Positions 28,543-44,692 are shown, counted from the first letter of the stretch. The stretch: 64,000 nucleotides of DNA from Aliiruegeria lutimaris (GCF_900099935.1 NZ_FNEK01000004.1:62001-126000), one strand, 5' to 3'. Numbers and translations are program-made. Notes: generated by a model from the letters alone, not told the origin.

Positions 28543-31298
28543 TGTCCGACAGCGTCACCTTCCGCCTCGACGGCGAAGACCTCACTGTTGCCAAGGGCAC
28601 CACGATCTGGGAGGCCGCCAATGGGCGCGGCCTCAAGATCCCGCATCTGTGCCACAAGCCCGCGTCCGGCTACCGGCCGGACGGCAATTGCCGTGCCTGC
28701 ATGGTGGAGATCGAGGGCGAGCGGAACCTCGCCGCTTCCTGCATCCGGCAGCCATCCGAGGGCATGGTCGTCAACACCGCCACCCCTCGCGCCGAAAGCG
28801 CGCGCAGGATGGTGGTGGAGATGCTGATGGCCGACCAACCGGAGCGCGAAGACGCGCACGACCTCTCCAGCCACTTCTGGGATGTGGCGGATGCCGTCGG
28901 CGTCAAGGAAAGCCGTTTCCCGGCGATAGAAAAAGAGCGCATCCCGCTTTTGGATGACAGCCACGTTGCCATGCGGGTCAATCTCGATGCCTGTATCCAG
29001 TGCGGCCTGTGCGTGCGGGCCTGCCGCGAGGTGCAGGTGAATGACGTGATCGGCATGGCCGGACGCGGGCATGACAGCTTTCCCGTCTTCGATCAGGGCG
29101 ACCCAATGGGTGCCTCCACCTGCGTGGCCTGCGGCGAATGCGTGCAGGCCTGCCCGACCGGCGCCCTGATGCCGGCGGCGATCATGGACATGGTGCAGCG
29201 CGGCGACAAAGCGGATTTCGACAGCGAGACGCAGAGCGTCTGCCCGTTCTGCGGCGTCGGCTGCCTCGTAAGCCTCAAGGTCAAGGATGGGCGCATTGCC
29301 CATGTCGAAGGAATCAACGGGCCGGCGAACGAGGGCCGACTGTGCGTCAAGGGACGTTTCGGCTTCGATTATATCCACCACGAACACCGGCTGACCAAGC
29401 CGCTGATCCGGCGCACGGATGCGCCGCCCAAGGGGTTGAATGTGGACCCCGGAAACCTCTCGACCCATTTCCGCGAGGCGAGCTGGGACGAGGCGCTGGA
29501 CGCCGCAGCCGGTGGGCTTGGCGGCTTGCGCACCGCGCATGGCGGGCGGTCGGTCGCCGGTTTCGGTTCGGCCAAATGCACCAACGAGGAGGCCTATCTC
29601 TTCCAAAAGCTGATCCGCGAAGGCTTTGGCCACAACAACGTGGACCATTGCACCCGGCTCTGCCACGCCTCCTCGGTCGCCGCCCTGTTGGAAAATGTTG
29701 GCTCTGGCGCGGTCACGGCCACGTTCAACGAGATCGAGAATGCCGATGTGGCAATCGTCATCGGCGCGAACCCGGTCGAGAACCACCCCGTCGCCGCGAC
29801 CTATTTCAAGCAGTTTGCCAAACGTGGTGGCAAGCTGATCGTGATGGACCCGCGCGGGATCGGGCTGCGCAGCTTTGCCTCGCATATGCTGCAATTCCGG
29901 CCGGGCACCGATGTGGCCATGCTCAACGCGATCATGGCGACCATCGTCGAGGAGGGCCTTTACGACGAGGCCTATATCGCCCAGCGCACTGAGAACTGGG
30001 AAGCCGAGAAAGCGCATCTGGCCGATTTCGCGCCCGAGAAGATGGCGAAGATCTGCGGCATCGACGCCGCAACCCTGCGCGATGTCGCCCGGACCTTTGC
30101 CGGGGCCAAGGCGGGGATGATCTTTTGGGGCATGGGAGTGAGCCAGCATATCCACGGTACGGACAACTCGCGCTGCCTGATCAGCCTCGCGCTCATGTGC
30201 GGCCATGTCGGCCGTCCCGGCACCGGGCTGCACCCGCTGCGCGGGCAGAACAACGTGCAGGGTGCGTCCGATGCAGGCCTGATCCCGATGTTCCTGCCCG
30301 ATTACCAATCCGTTACGGATGACGGCCTTCGCCAGCGCTTCACCGAGCTTTGGGGCTCGGAGGATTTCGGCGACCAGAAGGGGCTGACCGTTACCGAGAT
30401 CCTCGATGACGTCCATGCGGGGCGCATTCGCGGCATGTATATCCTCGGCGAAAACCCGGCCATGTCGGACCCGGATGTGGAGCATGCCCGAGAGGCACTG
30501 GCCAAGCTGGAGCACCTCGTGGTGCAGGACATCTTCCTCACCGAGACGGCCAATTTCGCCGACGTGATCCTGCCCGCCTCGGCGCTCTACGAGAAAGCCG
30601 GCACCGTCTCCAATACCAACCGGCAGGTGCAGATGGTCCGCCCCGCCCTCGCCCCGCCGGGCGAGGCGCGCGAGGATTGGGCGATCACCATGGAGCTTGC
30701 GCGCAAGCTGGGGCTGGACTGGCGCTATACCCATCCGCGCGAGGTTTTCACCGAGATGAAGATCACCATGTCCAGCCTGGACAATATCACCTGGGAACGG
30801 CTGGAGCGCGAATCCGTTACCTATCCTTCGCTCTCCGAGCAGGATCCGGGGCAAGCGGTTGTCTTTGGCGACGGCTTCCCGCGCGAGGGTGGCCGGGCGA
30901 AATTCACACCCGCCGCAATCATCGCGCCGGACGAGGCGCCGGATGAGGAGTATCCGATGGTCATGACCACGGGGCGGCAACTGGAGCATTGGCATACCGG
31001 TTCGATGACCCGCCGCTCGAAGGTGCTGGACTCGGTGGAGCCGGAGGCGAATTGCTCGCTCCACCCGGCGACGTTGCGCAAGCTCGGGGTGGAACCGGGC
31101 GGCATGGTGCGGCTGAGCACGCGGCGCGGCAGCATCGAGATCATGGCGCGGTCGGACCGGGCGGTCTCGCCGGACATGGTCTTCGTGCCCTTCGCCTATG
31201 TCGAGGCGGCGGCGAATGTGCTGACCAACCCGGCGCTGGATCCCTACGGCAAGATCCCCGAGTTCAAGTTCTCGGCCGTTCGGGTGGAGCCCGCCTGA
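28542..31298 (+). CDS. fdsA: NAD-dependent formate dehydrogenase, molybdenum alpha subunit
   Basis: 918 aa. Order of domains: 2Fe-2S ferredoxin-like (Cys37, 50, 53, 67), two 4Fe-4S clusters (CIQCGLC...C at 151-161 and CVACGEC...C at 194-204), the MGD-proximal 4Fe-4S site (CPFCGVGC...C, 234-268), then the molybdopterin domain and C-terminal dinucleotide-binding domain. Active site is TRLCH with Cys374, not selenocysteine, followed by His375. It oxidises formate to CO2 and passes electrons to the fused beta subunit. Starts in a TGATG overlap. No fdsC or fdsD-like gene follows on this strand. Confidence 0.93.
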   Translation: MSDSVTFRLDGEDLTVAKGTTIWEAANGRGLKIPHLCHKPASGYRPDGNCRACMVEIEGERNLAASCIRQPSEGMVVNTATPRAESARRMVVEMLMADQPEREDAHDLSSHFWDVADAVGVKESRFPAIEKERIPLLDDSHVAMRVNLDACIQCGLCVRACREVQVNDVIGMAGRGHDSFPVFDQGDPMGASTCVACGECVQACPTGALMPAAIMDMVQRGDKADFDSETQSVCPFCGVGCLVSLKVKDGRIAHVEGINGPANEGRLCVKGRFGFDYIHHEHRLTKPLIRRTDAPPKGLNVDPGNLSTHFREASWDEALDAAAGGLGGLRTAHGGRSVAGFGSAKCTNEEAYLFQKLIREGFGHNNVDHCTRLCHASSVAALLENVGSGAVTATFNEIENADVAIVIGANPVENHPVAATYFKQFAKRGGKLIVMDPRGIGLRSFASHMLQFRPGTDVAMLNAIMATIVEEGLYDEAYIAQRTENWEAEKAHLADFAPEKMAKICGIDAATLRDVARTFAGAKAGMIFWGMGVSQHIHGTDNSRCLISLALMCGHVGRPGTGLHPLRGQNNVQGASDAGLIPMFLPDYQSVTDDGLRQRFTELWGSEDFGDQKGLTVTEILDDVHAGRIRGMYILGENPAMSDPDVEHAREALAKLEHLVVQDIFLTETANFADVILPASALYEKAGTVSNTNRQVQMVRPALAPPGEAREDWAITMELARKLGLDWRYTHPREVFTEMKITMSSLDNITWERLERESVTYPSLSEQDPGQAVVFGDGFPREGGRAKFTPAAIIAPDEAPDEEYPMVMTTGRQLEHWHTGSMTRRSKVLDSVEPEANCSLHPATLRKLGVEPGGMVRLSTRRGSIEIMARSDRAVSPDMVFVPFAYVEAAANVLTNPALDPYGKIPEFKFSAVRVEPA

Positions 31299-31330
31299 CG
31301 CAAACGGCGCTGCCCATGGGCGGCGCCGGC

Positions 31331-33544
31331 CTAACCCTCGACCAGTTCCTTGATCTCTTCGACCGGGAACGGACTTTCGGCGATGACGGCCTCGGCGATT
31401 GGCAACTCGCCGGCCTTGTCGAAAAGCCGGTACATGTGCGCGAAGGTCGTCGCCTGCGCCAAACCGCTCTGCGCCAGCGCCCGGAAGATCGCGGCGGATT
31501 GCTCCAGCCGCCCCATCTCGGCGAGGATACGCGCCTGCGCCGTCTGAAGCCGCTGCGCGCCATGGCCGAGCCGGACCGCGCGGGTAATCTGCGCCAGCGC
31601 CTGCTCGCGCGTCGCCTCCCGGCGGCGCAAAACCTCCGCCGTCATCAGGTGCAACTCGATCAGGTCATGCTCCACCGTGGCGATCTCGGCATAGACCTGC
31701 GCCATCTCCTCGGGGCGCTTGGCGCGGCCATACCAATGGCCGAGGGCTGCCAGGTAACAGGGGTGCCGCTCCGCCGCCTCTGTTGCCTCTTCCAGCCGCA
31801 CAAGACCCGCGGCAAGCTTGCCGTCTTCCAGCAGGATATCCGCCTCCCGCTTGAGATAGATCGGCTCGTCGGGATGGGCGCGCAGCGCCGCGCGGTTGCT
31901 TGCCAGCGCCTCGTCCAGCTCGCCCAATTCGCGCAGCATCACCGCCGCCGCGCTCTCCAACTCCGGGCTACCAGCCAGCCGCACGTGGTTCTTTTCCAGC
32001 CGCACCAGCCCGTTGCGGATGCGGGTATGGTTCCAGTAGCCACGCCCCACCCGCTTGCCGTGGACCAGCCGCCAATCCCTGAGCGCCACCTCCCAGGGGT
32101 AGGAAACCGTGCCGGCCTCGGCCCAGCCCTCGGGCGGCACGCAGGCGTTCAGCCTGGACAGCCGCTCATCGGCGCCGGGGAACAGGTTACCCTTGCGCGA
32201 GATCATGCGCGGGTCGATCGGATAGCTCGGAGCACGTTCCAGCCAGCCCGCCGAGAGCAGCGCCCCCAGCACCCCCGGCACCAGCCGGTCCATCGGCCCC
32301 ATCCACCAGGCGACATGCGCCCAGCGATGCGCATCCTCCGCTTCCCCGGCTTCGAGATGGGCAAGCGCCGCGTAGCTGGCCACATTTCCTAGCGCATCGT
32401 CTCCGCTCACCGGACGGCCCCAGGCTGCCTTGCGTACCCTGCGACTGCTGGAAAGGTCACCGCAATCGACGCAAAGCTCGCTCAGAAGCGGGAAGATATA
32501 GGGCTTGCGGAAGCCGCGATTGACCTGTGCCGCGAGCAGGTCGCGGGCCTGCGCGGCGCGTCCCTGCCCGCGCAGGTAATCGACGAGAAAGGGGAAGCAC
32601 TGTCCCAGGTCGCCATCACCGAGGAAATGTTCCTCCGGCGCATCCATGCGAGAGATCAGAAGCTCCATCGCCTCGGCCTGCCCCTCTGAGGAAAGCGCGT
32701 CCTGCACCGAGAAGACCGTGCCGCCGCCCAGCGTCGCCGCGGTCTGCGAAAAAGCGGAATGCGGCGGGCCGAAGATCTGCTTGCAGCGCGACATGGCAAA
32801 AAGTTCAAGGAAATCGCGCTGCCCAAGCAGCAATTCCTCGTCCCCCACCAGCTCCTCGAAGGTCATCACCCGTTCGCCACCGGCAACCTTGAGCCGCTCC
32901 ACCTCGTGGCGCGTGTCGGAAAAGACGAGACAGGCCGCCTCCGGGTCTTCCAACTGGTGGGTCAGGTGCACCTCGTAGAATTCGCGCGGGATATACTTGT
33001 TCGGCCAGAGCTTCTGCGAGGTGATCGGGTTGGAGATGATGTCGCCGCGCCGGATGTGATAGGCGCTCAGATGGGTGCCCGCGAGCCGTGCATCAATCTG
33101 TTCGGAAACACGCCGGATCGTGTCGCAGAAGCCGATGCCGTCAAAACAGCCCGCCAGCCGCGCGGCGACGGCCTCCGCATCCTCCCATGGCAGAACGGTC
33201 GTACCCACCGAGCGCTGCGAAAGAAACCCCTTCCCTTCGGTCGCGGCTGCCTTCAGCGACTCGGCACTGCCGAGATGAGTCGCGTCCAGGTCGTCCAGCG
33301 CCGCCCAATCCGCAGCCGACATGTCGCCCTCGACAAAATGGCGTTCGACGAATTCCGGCGTGAAGATATCGGTCGGGTTGCGCAGCTCCTCGGCGGTGCG
33401 GCCATGGCTGACCCAGGCCACCACGAAGGGAATGTCATAGTCGCGCGAAATGCGTATGGCATTGAGAATGGAGATCAGCCGCCCGCCCATACGGTCGTTG
33501 CGATGGGCGACGATTTGGCCGCCATGCGTCTGAGATCGGTCCAT
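31331..33544 (-). CDS. Fucosyltransferase-like glycosyltransferase with TPR region
   Basis: 737 aa from ATG 33542-33544 (GGGAG upstream); the longer frame to 34108 lies inside icd and is rejected. Residues 1-280 resemble alpha-1,6/alpha-1,2 fucosyltransferase-type folds: NDRMGGRLISILNAIRISRDYDIPFVV and AYHIRRGDIISNP, where HIRRGD (163-168) matches the nucleotide-sugar motif HxRRxD. Residues about 280-737 consist of repeated helical pairs (for example SPELESAAAVMLRELGELDEALASNRAALRAHPDEP) in TPR style. Probably modifies cell-surface polysaccharide or a glycoprotein; no polysaccharide genes are adjacent, so the target is open. Confidence 0.6.
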   Translation of the reverse strand: MDRSQTHGGQIVAHRNDRMGGRLISILNAIRISRDYDIPFVVAWVSHGRTAEELRNPTDIFTPEFVERHFVEGDMSAADWAALDDLDATHLGSAESLKAAATEGKGFLSQRSVGTTVLPWEDAEAVAARLAGCFDGIGFCDTIRRVSEQIDARLAGTHLSAYHIRRGDIISNPITSQKLWPNKYIPREFYEVHLTHQLEDPEAACLVFSDTRHEVERLKVAGGERVMTFEELVGDEELLLGQRDFLELFAMSRCKQIFGPPHSAFSQTAATLGGGTVFSVQDALSSEGQAEAMELLISRMDAPEEHFLGDGDLGQCFPFLVDYLRGQGRAAQARDLLAAQVNRGFRKPYIFPLLSELCVDCGDLSSSRRVRKAAWGRPVSGDDALGNVASYAALAHLEAGEAEDAHRWAHVAWWMGPMDRLVPGVLGALLSAGWLERAPSYPIDPRMISRKGNLFPGADERLSRLNACVPPEGWAEAGTVSYPWEVALRDWRLVHGKRVGRGYWNHTRIRNGLVRLEKNHVRLAGSPELESAAAVMLRELGELDEALASNRAALRAHPDEPIYLKREADILLEDGKLAAGLVRLEEATEAAERHPCYLAALGHWYGRAKRPEEMAQVYAEIATVEHDLIELHLMTAEVLRRREATREQALAQITRAVRLGHGAQRLQTAQARILAEMGRLEQSAAIFRALAQSGLAQATTFAHMYRLFDKAGELPIAEAVIAESPFPVEEIKELVEG

Positions 33545-33809
33545 TCTACTCTCCCGGCTCGTGCCAGCATGATGCGGTGCAATTGAGAGCAGGTAAACGG
33601 CGGAACTGCGGCAAGGGCCAGCCTTTCCCGCGACGCAAGACTGCTTTGCTGCACATGCACACTTATGGTCGCATTTGCATGTCTCGTCAGAGTCGCTACT
33701 GTGCCGCCCGAACCGGGGCTGCAGCTGCAGAATCTGGCATTGGGGAGAATGCCGCGCTGCCCACCCCGAGATGAGGAACACTTCGGAATCTTTTGAAAGG
33801 TAACGACAA

Positions 33810-36023
<2,214 letters not shown>

Positions 36024-36047
36024 TCATAGCCGACAAAGTCAAAGGAA

Positions 36048-36075
36048 ACGCCCGCTTCGGCGGGCGTTTTTCTTT
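36048..36075 (+). terminator. Intrinsic terminator of icd
   Basis: ACGCCCGC-TTCG-GCGGGCGT hairpin (36048-36067) followed by TTTTCTTTG, 25 bp after the icd stop. Confidence 0.88.
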
Positions 36076-36120
36076 GTCCGGTCACGTCTGCCAAACGCAT
36101 CTTCAGGAGATGCTTGCGGG

Positions 36121-36193
36121 CAGTTTCGAAAGGGGGCTTTGCCCCCCGCGCTCTAGCAAGCGCTCCCCCCAGGATATTTGAGGAAAGAGGATG
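36121..36193. repeat. Dispersed GC-rich hairpin repeat, copy 2
   Basis: Contains GGGGGC-TTT-GCCCCC (about 36132-36146), a small extra hairpin GCGCT...AGCGC, then CCCCCCAGGATATTTGAGGAAAGAGGATG. Same element order as the copy after choX (24162-24230). It lies in the 453-bp icd-galT gap, which holds no gene that I can see. Confidence 0.6.
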
Positions 36194-36407
36194 TATAATT
36201 CCTCTGACGAGAATTATTAGTTTCGCTATTAGCTTATTAATGATCAGAGGTAGTGCCCCTTTAGGCGCCTTCGGAACAGCGCTCGATTGCGCCGCATTTT
36301 CTTGCTGAATTGTTGGTCATATGCTACCTCCGTCACGTTCGACCCGCGGGACTGACAGGAAGATTCCGGGCAGGCGCCTTGAAGCTTTACCGAAGCAACA
36401 ACGGAAT

Positions 36408-36429
36408 CGAATAAAAACGAATAAAAACG
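36408..36429. promoter_or_regulatory. Tandem 10-bp repeat upstream of galT, possible operator
   Basis: Two adjacent copies of CGAATAAAAA followed by CG, ending about 47 bp before the galT start. One-turn direct repeats of A-tract plus CG resemble DeoR/GlpR-family operators (CGTTTTTATTCG on the other strand). Assignment is tentative. Confidence 0.4.
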
Positions 36430-36476
36430 CGTGATCGCAGTTCCAACGCGTGTTTCCATGGCAAAGGTATGAGCGC

Positions 36477-37529
36477 ATGGCATCCGATACCGTCTCCAAC
36501 GACGCGCCGCATCGGCGTTTCAACCCGCTCAAGGGCGAATGGGTGCTCGTCTCTCCGCATCGCAACAAGCGCCCCTGGTCTGGCCAGCAGGAGAAGACCG
36601 CTGGTGTCGAGAAGCCGGAATTCGACCCGGGCTGCTACCTCTGCCCGGGCAATACCCGCAACAATGGCGTGGTGAATGACAGCTACACGGGCCCCTGGGT
36701 GTTCGACAATGACTTCCCAGCGCTTTTGAGCGACAGCCCCGAGGGCGGCACCACGGGTGATCCGTTGTTCCGCGCCGCCAATGTGCGCGGCACGGCCCGG
36801 GTCATGTGCTTTTCGGAGCGCCACGACCTGACATTGCCCGAACTGCCGGTGAGCGAGATCCGCAAGGTGGTCGATGTCTGGGCCGGGCAGATCGAGGAGT
36901 TGGGCGCGCAATATGACTGGGTGGCACTGTTCGAGAACAAGGGCGTGGTGATGGGCTGTTCGCAGCCGCACCCGCATGGGCAGATCTGGGCCTCCGATTT
37001 CCTGCCGAACGAGGTCACCCGCGAAGACGAATGCCAGAAGAGACATCTCGAAGAGATCGGCAATGTGTTGCTGGTCGAGTATGCCGCTTCCGAGTCGCAG
37101 AAGCAGGAGCGCATCGTCGTCGAGAATGACGACTGGCTGGCCGTCGTTCCCTGGTGGGCGGTCTGGCCCTTTGAAACGCTCGTGATGCCGCGCCGCCACG
37201 TGCTGCGACTTCCTGATCTGACCGAGGCGGAACGCGATGGGCTGGCCGATATCCTCAAGAGGCTCTGCACCCGTTATGACAACCTTTTCGAGACCGAGTT
37301 CCCCTACACGATGGGCTGGCATGGCGCGCCGACGCGAGAGGGCCGCTGGGACCACTGGCAGCTGCACGCCCATTTCTATCCGCCGCTGCTGCGCTCAGCC
37401 ACGGTGCGGAAATTCATGGTGGGTTACGAGATGCTGTCGGAAGCGCAGCGCGACCTGACGGCGGAGCAGGCGGCCGAACGACTGCGCGGCCTGTCAGATG
37501 TCCATTACAAGCAAGGAGGCGCCTCGTGA
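36477..37529 (+). CDS. galT: Galactose-1-phosphate uridylyltransferase
   Basis: 350 aa from ATG 36477-36479 (AAGGT upstream). Leloir-pathway enzyme moving UMP between UDP-glucose and galactose-1-phosphate. The nucleophilic motif is HPHGQIWAS at about 166-174; [27 protein letters not shown] (zinc cysteines), [17 protein letters not shown] and the C-terminal [24 protein letters not shown] complete the HIT-superfamily fold. It overlaps galK by 4 bp (GTGA). No galE or galM is in the window. Confidence 0.95.
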   Translation: MASDTVSNDAPHRRFNPLKGEWVLVSPHRNKRPWSGQQEKTAGVEKPEFDPGCYLCPGNTRNNGVVNDSYTGPWVFDNDFPALLSDSPEGGTTGDPLFRAANVRGTARVMCFSERHDLTLPELPVSEIRKVVDVWAGQIEELGAQYDWVALFENKGVVMGCSQPHPHGQIWASDFLPNEVTREDECQKRHLEEIGNVLLVEYAASESQKQERIVVENDDWLAVVPWWAVWPFETLVMPRRHVLRLPDLTEAERDGLADILKRLCTRYDNLFETEFPYTMGWHGAPTREGRWDHWQLHAHFYPPLLRSATVRKFMVGYEMLSEAQRDLTAEQAAERLRGLSDVHYKQGGAS

Positions 37530-38632
37530 AAACGCAGGATCGGGACATGACGGCTGATGCCGCCGCCGCCTATGAGCAGCATTTCGGCCGGGCGCCGGAG
37601 CTGACCACCTATGCCCCCGGTCGTGTGAACCTGCTGGGCGAACATACCGATTACAATGGCGGCTACGTGCTGCCGATGCCGCTCAAGGGGCTTGGCGTTT
37701 TCATCGCGGTCGGGCGCGGGCCTGCGCCAGGCGTGGTGGAGGCCTATTCGGACACGTTCAATGCCTCCGAGACCCGCAAGATCACCGATGGCAAGGAAGG
37801 TCGTTGGTCGGACTACGTGCTGGGCTGCCTGAAGGCCGTCGCCCAAGAGGAGATCGCGGAAACCGGACTGCGCGTGACGCTGATCACGACATTGCCGATG
37901 GGGGCTGGCCTGTCGAGTTCCGCCGCGCTCGAAGTCGCCTCGATCCGCGCGGCCTCCGAGCTGTTCGGAAAGCCGATTTCTCCGGTCGAGATTGCCGTAA
38001 AGGCCCGCGCGGTGGAGAATGGTTTCGTCGGCATGCCCTGCGGGATCATGGATCAGTTCGCCTCCTCCGTCGGCACTCCCGGCAATGCGCTCTTCCTGAA
38101 TACTCGCACGCTGGACTACCAGCCGGCGCACCTGCCCGATGGGCACAGCTTCGTCATCGTGCATTCCGGCGTCAGCCATCAATTGACCGAGGACGGTTAT
38201 GCGACCCGGGTAGCAGAATGCAACGCCGCCTGCGAGGCGCTCGGCGTGGAGATGTTGAGCGATCTCGGCCCCGACGATCTTGATCGCCTGTCTGGGATCG
38301 CGGACCTGCTGGCCCGGCGCACGCGGCATGTGATCACCGACAACCAGCGCGTTCTGGACGGGCTCGACGCCCTCAAGGCCGGGAACATGGTCCTGTTCGG
38401 CCAGTTGATGAATGCCAGCCACGCCTCTCAGCGGGACGATTACGAGATCACCGTTCCGGAAACGGATGCGCTGGTCGAGGCCGCCTTGCAGGCCGGCGCC
38501 ATCGGCGCGCGGCAGACCGGGGGCGGTTTCGGCGGATCAATCGTGGTGCTTGTGCCCGACGCTGCCGTCGAAACGGTCGGCCAGTCACTGGTTGATTCCT
38601 TTGCCAAGGCACGCGTGCTTGCGGTCACTTGA
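37526..38632 (+). CDS. galK: Galactokinase
   Basis: 368 aa, GTG start in a GTGA overlap with galT and preceded by AAGGAGG. GHMP kinase motifs: galactokinase signature [23 protein letters not shown]-binding [15 protein letters not shown], and C-terminal [18 protein letters not shown]. Phosphorylates galactose at C1, feeding GalT. The first ten residues before [14 protein letters not shown] are not conserved-looking, so an internal ATG start is possible. Confidence 0.94.
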   Translation: MKTQDRDMTADAAAAYEQHFGRAPELTTYAPGRVNLLGEHTDYNGGYVLPMPLKGLGVFIAVGRGPAPGVVEAYSDTFNASETRKITDGKEGRWSDYVLGCLKAVAQEEIAETGLRVTLITTLPMGAGLSSSAALEVASIRAASELFGKPISPVEIAVKARAVENGFVGMPCGIMDQFASSVGTPGNALFLNTRTLDYQPAHLPDGHSFVIVHSGVSHQLTEDGYATRVAECNAACEALGVEMLSDLGPDDLDRLSGIADLLARRTRHVITDNQRVLDGLDALKAGNMVLFGQLMNASHASQRDDYEITVPETDALVEAALQAGAIGARQTGGGFGGSIVVLVPDAAVETVGQSLVDSFAKARVLAVT

Positions 38633-38765
38633 ACCGCCTTGCAGCGGGCAGCAACCTTTTCTTAGGATTTTTGCCCGAGCTTGGAGGCGCGCAGGGTGAG
38701 GCTCCACTTTGTCCTGCGTGCGGTGCTTGTTTCGCCGCGGGAAAGGTCCGTCGATATCGATCCCC

Positions 38766-38787
38766 GTATGTTCTCCAGGGAACATAC
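38766..38787. promoter_or_regulatory. 22-bp perfect palindrome between galK and the SDR gene
   Basis: Arms GTATGTTC and GAACATAC flank TCCAGG. It lies 120 bp upstream of the SDR start. No T-run follows, so it fits an operator for a dimeric regulator rather than a terminator. The regulator is unknown. Confidence 0.5.
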
Positions 38788-38907
38788 CGCAAGAGATTGA
38801 TTTGGCGGGCCTCTTTCCGTTCCTGACGTAGCTTCCGGAGCAAAGCGCCTCATTGGGTTCCGCGCAGTCGCGCGCTAGCGTGCGCCGAAGCCAAATGGGA
38901 GGTTCAC

Positions 38908-40250
38908 ATGGTCGATTCCGTTTTCAACGCAGATTCCGTCGCTGTGATCACCGGATCCGGTGCCGGGATCGGCCTCGCGCTCGCGCAGGAACTCGCTTCC
39001 GTCGGCATGCGCGTCGTGCTCGTCGACAATCGCGCAGACCTGCTGGAAGCCGCCGCCCGGAAGGTCCGCGACGCCGGTGCTGCCGACGTGATGACGCGCA
39101 GCGCCGATGTTTCCGACGAAGCGTCCATGGCTTCGCTTGAGGCCGAGGTTGCCGAACGGTTCGGTGGCACGGACATCCTGGTCAATAACGCCGGCATCCA
39201 GCCCGGCAGTGCGATGTTCGGCCCGCGTGACGCCTGGGAAGCGGTCCTCAAGACCAATCTTTGGGGCGTCATCAATGGGACACGCGCCTTCGCAACGCGA
39301 ATGATCGAGCGCGGCCGCCCCGGGATGATCGTGAACACGGGCTCGAAGCAAGGGATCACGACACCGCCGGGAGATCCGGCCTATAACGTCGCCAAGGCGG
39401 GCGTGAAGGCCTATACCGAGGCGCTGGCGCATGAACTCCGCAGTGGTGCGGGCGCCCATCTGAGCGCACATCTGTTGATACCCGGTTTCGTCTTCACTGA
39501 GCTCACAGCAGGTGGCCGGACGCAAAAGCCCGACGGCGCCTGGTCACCGGAAGAACTCGCGCGCTTTGCCATGGAAAAGCTGCGGGAGGGGGATTTCTAT
39601 ATCCTTTGCCCGGATAACGATGTGTCGCGCGAACTGGACGAAAAGCGCATGACCTGGGCGATGGGCGACATAATCGAGAACAGGCCGGCCCTCTCGCGCT
39701 GGCATCCCGACTACGCGGAGGCGTTCGAGGCCTATATATTCGGAAGGCGTAGACCGGCACACCGCAACCTCGGCTTCAAGCCATTACCGATCATTTGGGG
39801 GCGCCGACAAGCTTCCGAAAGATGGGCACTCATCCAAACAAAAAAACCGCCGCACATCCGGGCGGGATGGCGGCGGCAAAGTCGCGATTCTGGAGGCCGG
39901 CTGGCTGGGGCAGAGGCGCGCCCCGAGCCTATTGGGGACAGGCAAGAGGCCGGGCGTTCATCACGATGGGGACGAGGATGGACGCCGCCGGTTGGCAGAT
40001 CGCAGGCAGAAACTCAGACGAGCGCGGGCAGATGCAGGCCAGCGACGAGGATCACCATGAGAGCAACCGCGCCGAGTGCATCGGGCAGAAGAGTTGCTTC
40101 AGTACGGGCAATCAGGTCTTTCAGATCGGTGAACATCGGGGCGGGTCCTGTTGGCTATCGTAGCTCGTTTGTTGCATCTTTGTTCTCACTTCGAGACCCA
40201 AAAGTAAAGAACTTTTTAAGAACATTTGCGAACAGACGAGAACAAACCCT

Positions 40251-40254
<4 letters not shown>
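38908..40254 (+). CDS. Short-chain dehydrogenase/reductase with unusual C-terminal run-on
   Basis: The frame is 448 aa, but only the first 275-280 residues look like protein. NAD(P) motif AVITGSGAGIGLALAQEL (about 12-29), NNAGI, the catalytic Ser in VNTGSKQG and YNVAKAG with Tyr/Lys are all present, and the end ENRPALSRWHPDYAEAFEAY is typical of a ~275-aa SDR. After about 39745 the frame turns Arg/Ser/Gly-rich, crosses a minus-strand terminator and an opposite-strand small gene, and stops only at 40254. A lost stop or frameshift near 39740 is likely: TAG occurs in another frame at about 39749. The SDR function is sure, the 3' end is not. Confidence 0.7.
39836..39876 (-). terminator. Strong intrinsic terminator for the 40-codon gene
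   Basis: Minus-strand stem CCGCCGCCATCC / GGATGTGCGGCGG (12 bp with one bulge, loop of 5 nt) followed by seven T residues. It is oriented away from recG and toward the SDR gene, so it ends a minus-strand transcript starting in 40137-40250. Confidence 0.85.
40014..40136 (-). CDS. 40-aa putative single-pass membrane peptide (possible SOS-regulated)
   Basis: ATG 40134-40136, stop TGA at 40014-40016. N-terminus MFTDLKDLIARTEATLLPDA is amphipathic and charged; the second half (ALGAVALMVILVAGLHLPAL) is one membrane span reaching the C-terminus. It begins 114 bp downstream of the recG stop, has GAAC direct repeats upstream (40209-40243) and a strong terminator 138 bp downstream, so it forms its own transcription unit. 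It opposes the run-on end of the SDR frame. No homologue is recognised; a small regulatory membrane peptide is an inference. Confidence 0.55.
   Translation of the reverse strand: MFTDLKDLIARTEATLLPDALGAVALMVILVAGLHLPALV
40209..40243. promoter_or_regulatory. GAAC repeat array, candidate LexA (SOS) box
   Basis: Four GAAC units at 40209, 40220, 40230 and 40240. The first pair is GAAC-N7-GAAC, an exact match to the alphaproteobacterial LexA box (GTTC-N7-GTTC on the minus strand); the next pairs have N6 spacing, so all lie on one helix face. An outer inverted pair TTTGTTCTC (40179-40187) / GAGAACAAA (40238-40246) also flanks it. It lies 73-107 bp upstream of the 40-codon gene. Confidence 0.5.
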
Positions 40255-44638
<4,384 letters not shown>

Positions 44639-44655
44639 CTAATGACGCCTAAGGC

Positions 44656-44692
44656 AAAAAAAACGGGCGGCCATGTCACCATGCACCGCCCC
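44656..44692 (-). terminator. Intrinsic terminator of ctrA
   Basis: Minus-strand GGGCGG ... CCGCCC stem (44665-44691) with an inner CATG-GTGA-CATG helix, followed by GTTTTTTTT. It is 83 bp after the ctrA stop. Confidence 0.8.

Noticed and set aside
28494-31064. 856-codon open frame antisense to fdsA
   Set aside because: Same codon-bias shadow effect; fdsA shows all metal-binding motifs.
38633-38907. Search for an RNA gene or small ORF between galK and the SDR gene
   Set aside because: Short overlapping frames only; apart from the palindrome at 38766-38787 nothing stands out.
40137-40250. CtrA-type site from TTTAACC at the recG end
   Set aside because: A single half-site without the N7-spaced partner, overlapping the recG stop codon.
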